NCBI GenBank assembly: GCA_963545565.1
Contig: CAUUJV010000017.1
Coordinates: 1 to 31,515, forward strand
Length of the DNA stretch: 31,515 bases
Direction: 5' to 3'
Source of the DNA: CAUUJV01 sp963545565
Lineage (GTDB): Bacteria > Actinomycetota > Actinomycetes > Actinomycetales > Bifidobacteriaceae
The position numbers and the translations under genes are program-made. The notes below the pieces were generated by a model that worked only from the letters and a program-made list of their open reading frames with translations, did no database searches and had not been told where the DNA came from. Every line of letters begins with the position of its first letter. Within the stretch, counting starts at the first letter, position 1. This document shows, in pieces, positions 31,476 through 31,515 of this stretch.

Positions 31476-31515
31476 GTATATTTTTTTAGTGGACATTCAG
31501 TTGAAAAGACCTAGA

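Overview
The window looks like a chromosomal segment from a low-GC member of the Bifidobacteriaceae, most like Gardnerella. This is inferred from the gene set and its actinobacterial flavour: a GlnR-type orphan regulator, GlgE, class III ribonucleotide reductase, fermentative enzymes, a LAxTG surface protein, and several starts without ribosome binding sites. There are no phage genes, insertion sequences, CRISPR arrays, tRNAs or rRNAs. The species call is inference only.

Layout. 1-3839 (minus strand): the 5' part of valS, a membrane-anchored family 5 solute-binding protein, endonuclease III (nth) and glnR. 3990-4694 (plus): an unrecognised membrane protein divergent from glnR. 4816-7603 (minus): inorganic pyrophosphatase and the maltosyltransferase GlgE. 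7824-11401 (plus): a large thioester-type surface adhesin and a zinc alcohol dehydrogenase. 11524-16296 (minus): a zinc-ribbon membrane protein and the anaerobic ribonucleotide reductase pair nrdD-nrdG. 16702-20603 (minus): a GH3 glycosidase and a GH43 glycosidase broken by two frameshifts. 20634-21038 (plus): an MmcQ/YjbR-like gene interrupted by an in-frame amber codon. 21197-22618 (minus): an MHS-type transporter. 22878-30005 (plus): a probable operon of a fused double ABC exporter, an aldo/keto reductase, a GNAT acetyltransferase and a malolactic-type enzyme. 30390-31370 (plus): diaminopimelate dehydrogenase, followed by a strong terminator.

How it fits together. The content suits an anaerobic fermenter living on host or plant glycans: glucan building by GlgE, intracellular glycosidases, redox balancing by AdhP and the aldo/keto reductase, malate handling, oxygen-independent dNTP synthesis, nitrogen control by GlnR, and a surface adhesin.

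The strongest unexplained signals are these. (1) Two perfect DnaA boxes are interleaved with NrdR-like boxes upstream of nrdD, together with a 13-bp hairpin at the probable mRNA 5' end. (2) Four perfect-period 8-bp repeats lie just upstream of the adhesin, a possible phase-variation tract. (3) The malolactic-type enzyme has glycine at a position that is a metal-binding aspartate in the family. (4) Two compensating single-base frameshifts in GH43 and a single nonsense codon in the mmcQ-like gene suggest gene decay or sequence errors. (5) An exact 11-bp inverted repeat is shared by the divergent glnR and membrane-protein genes.
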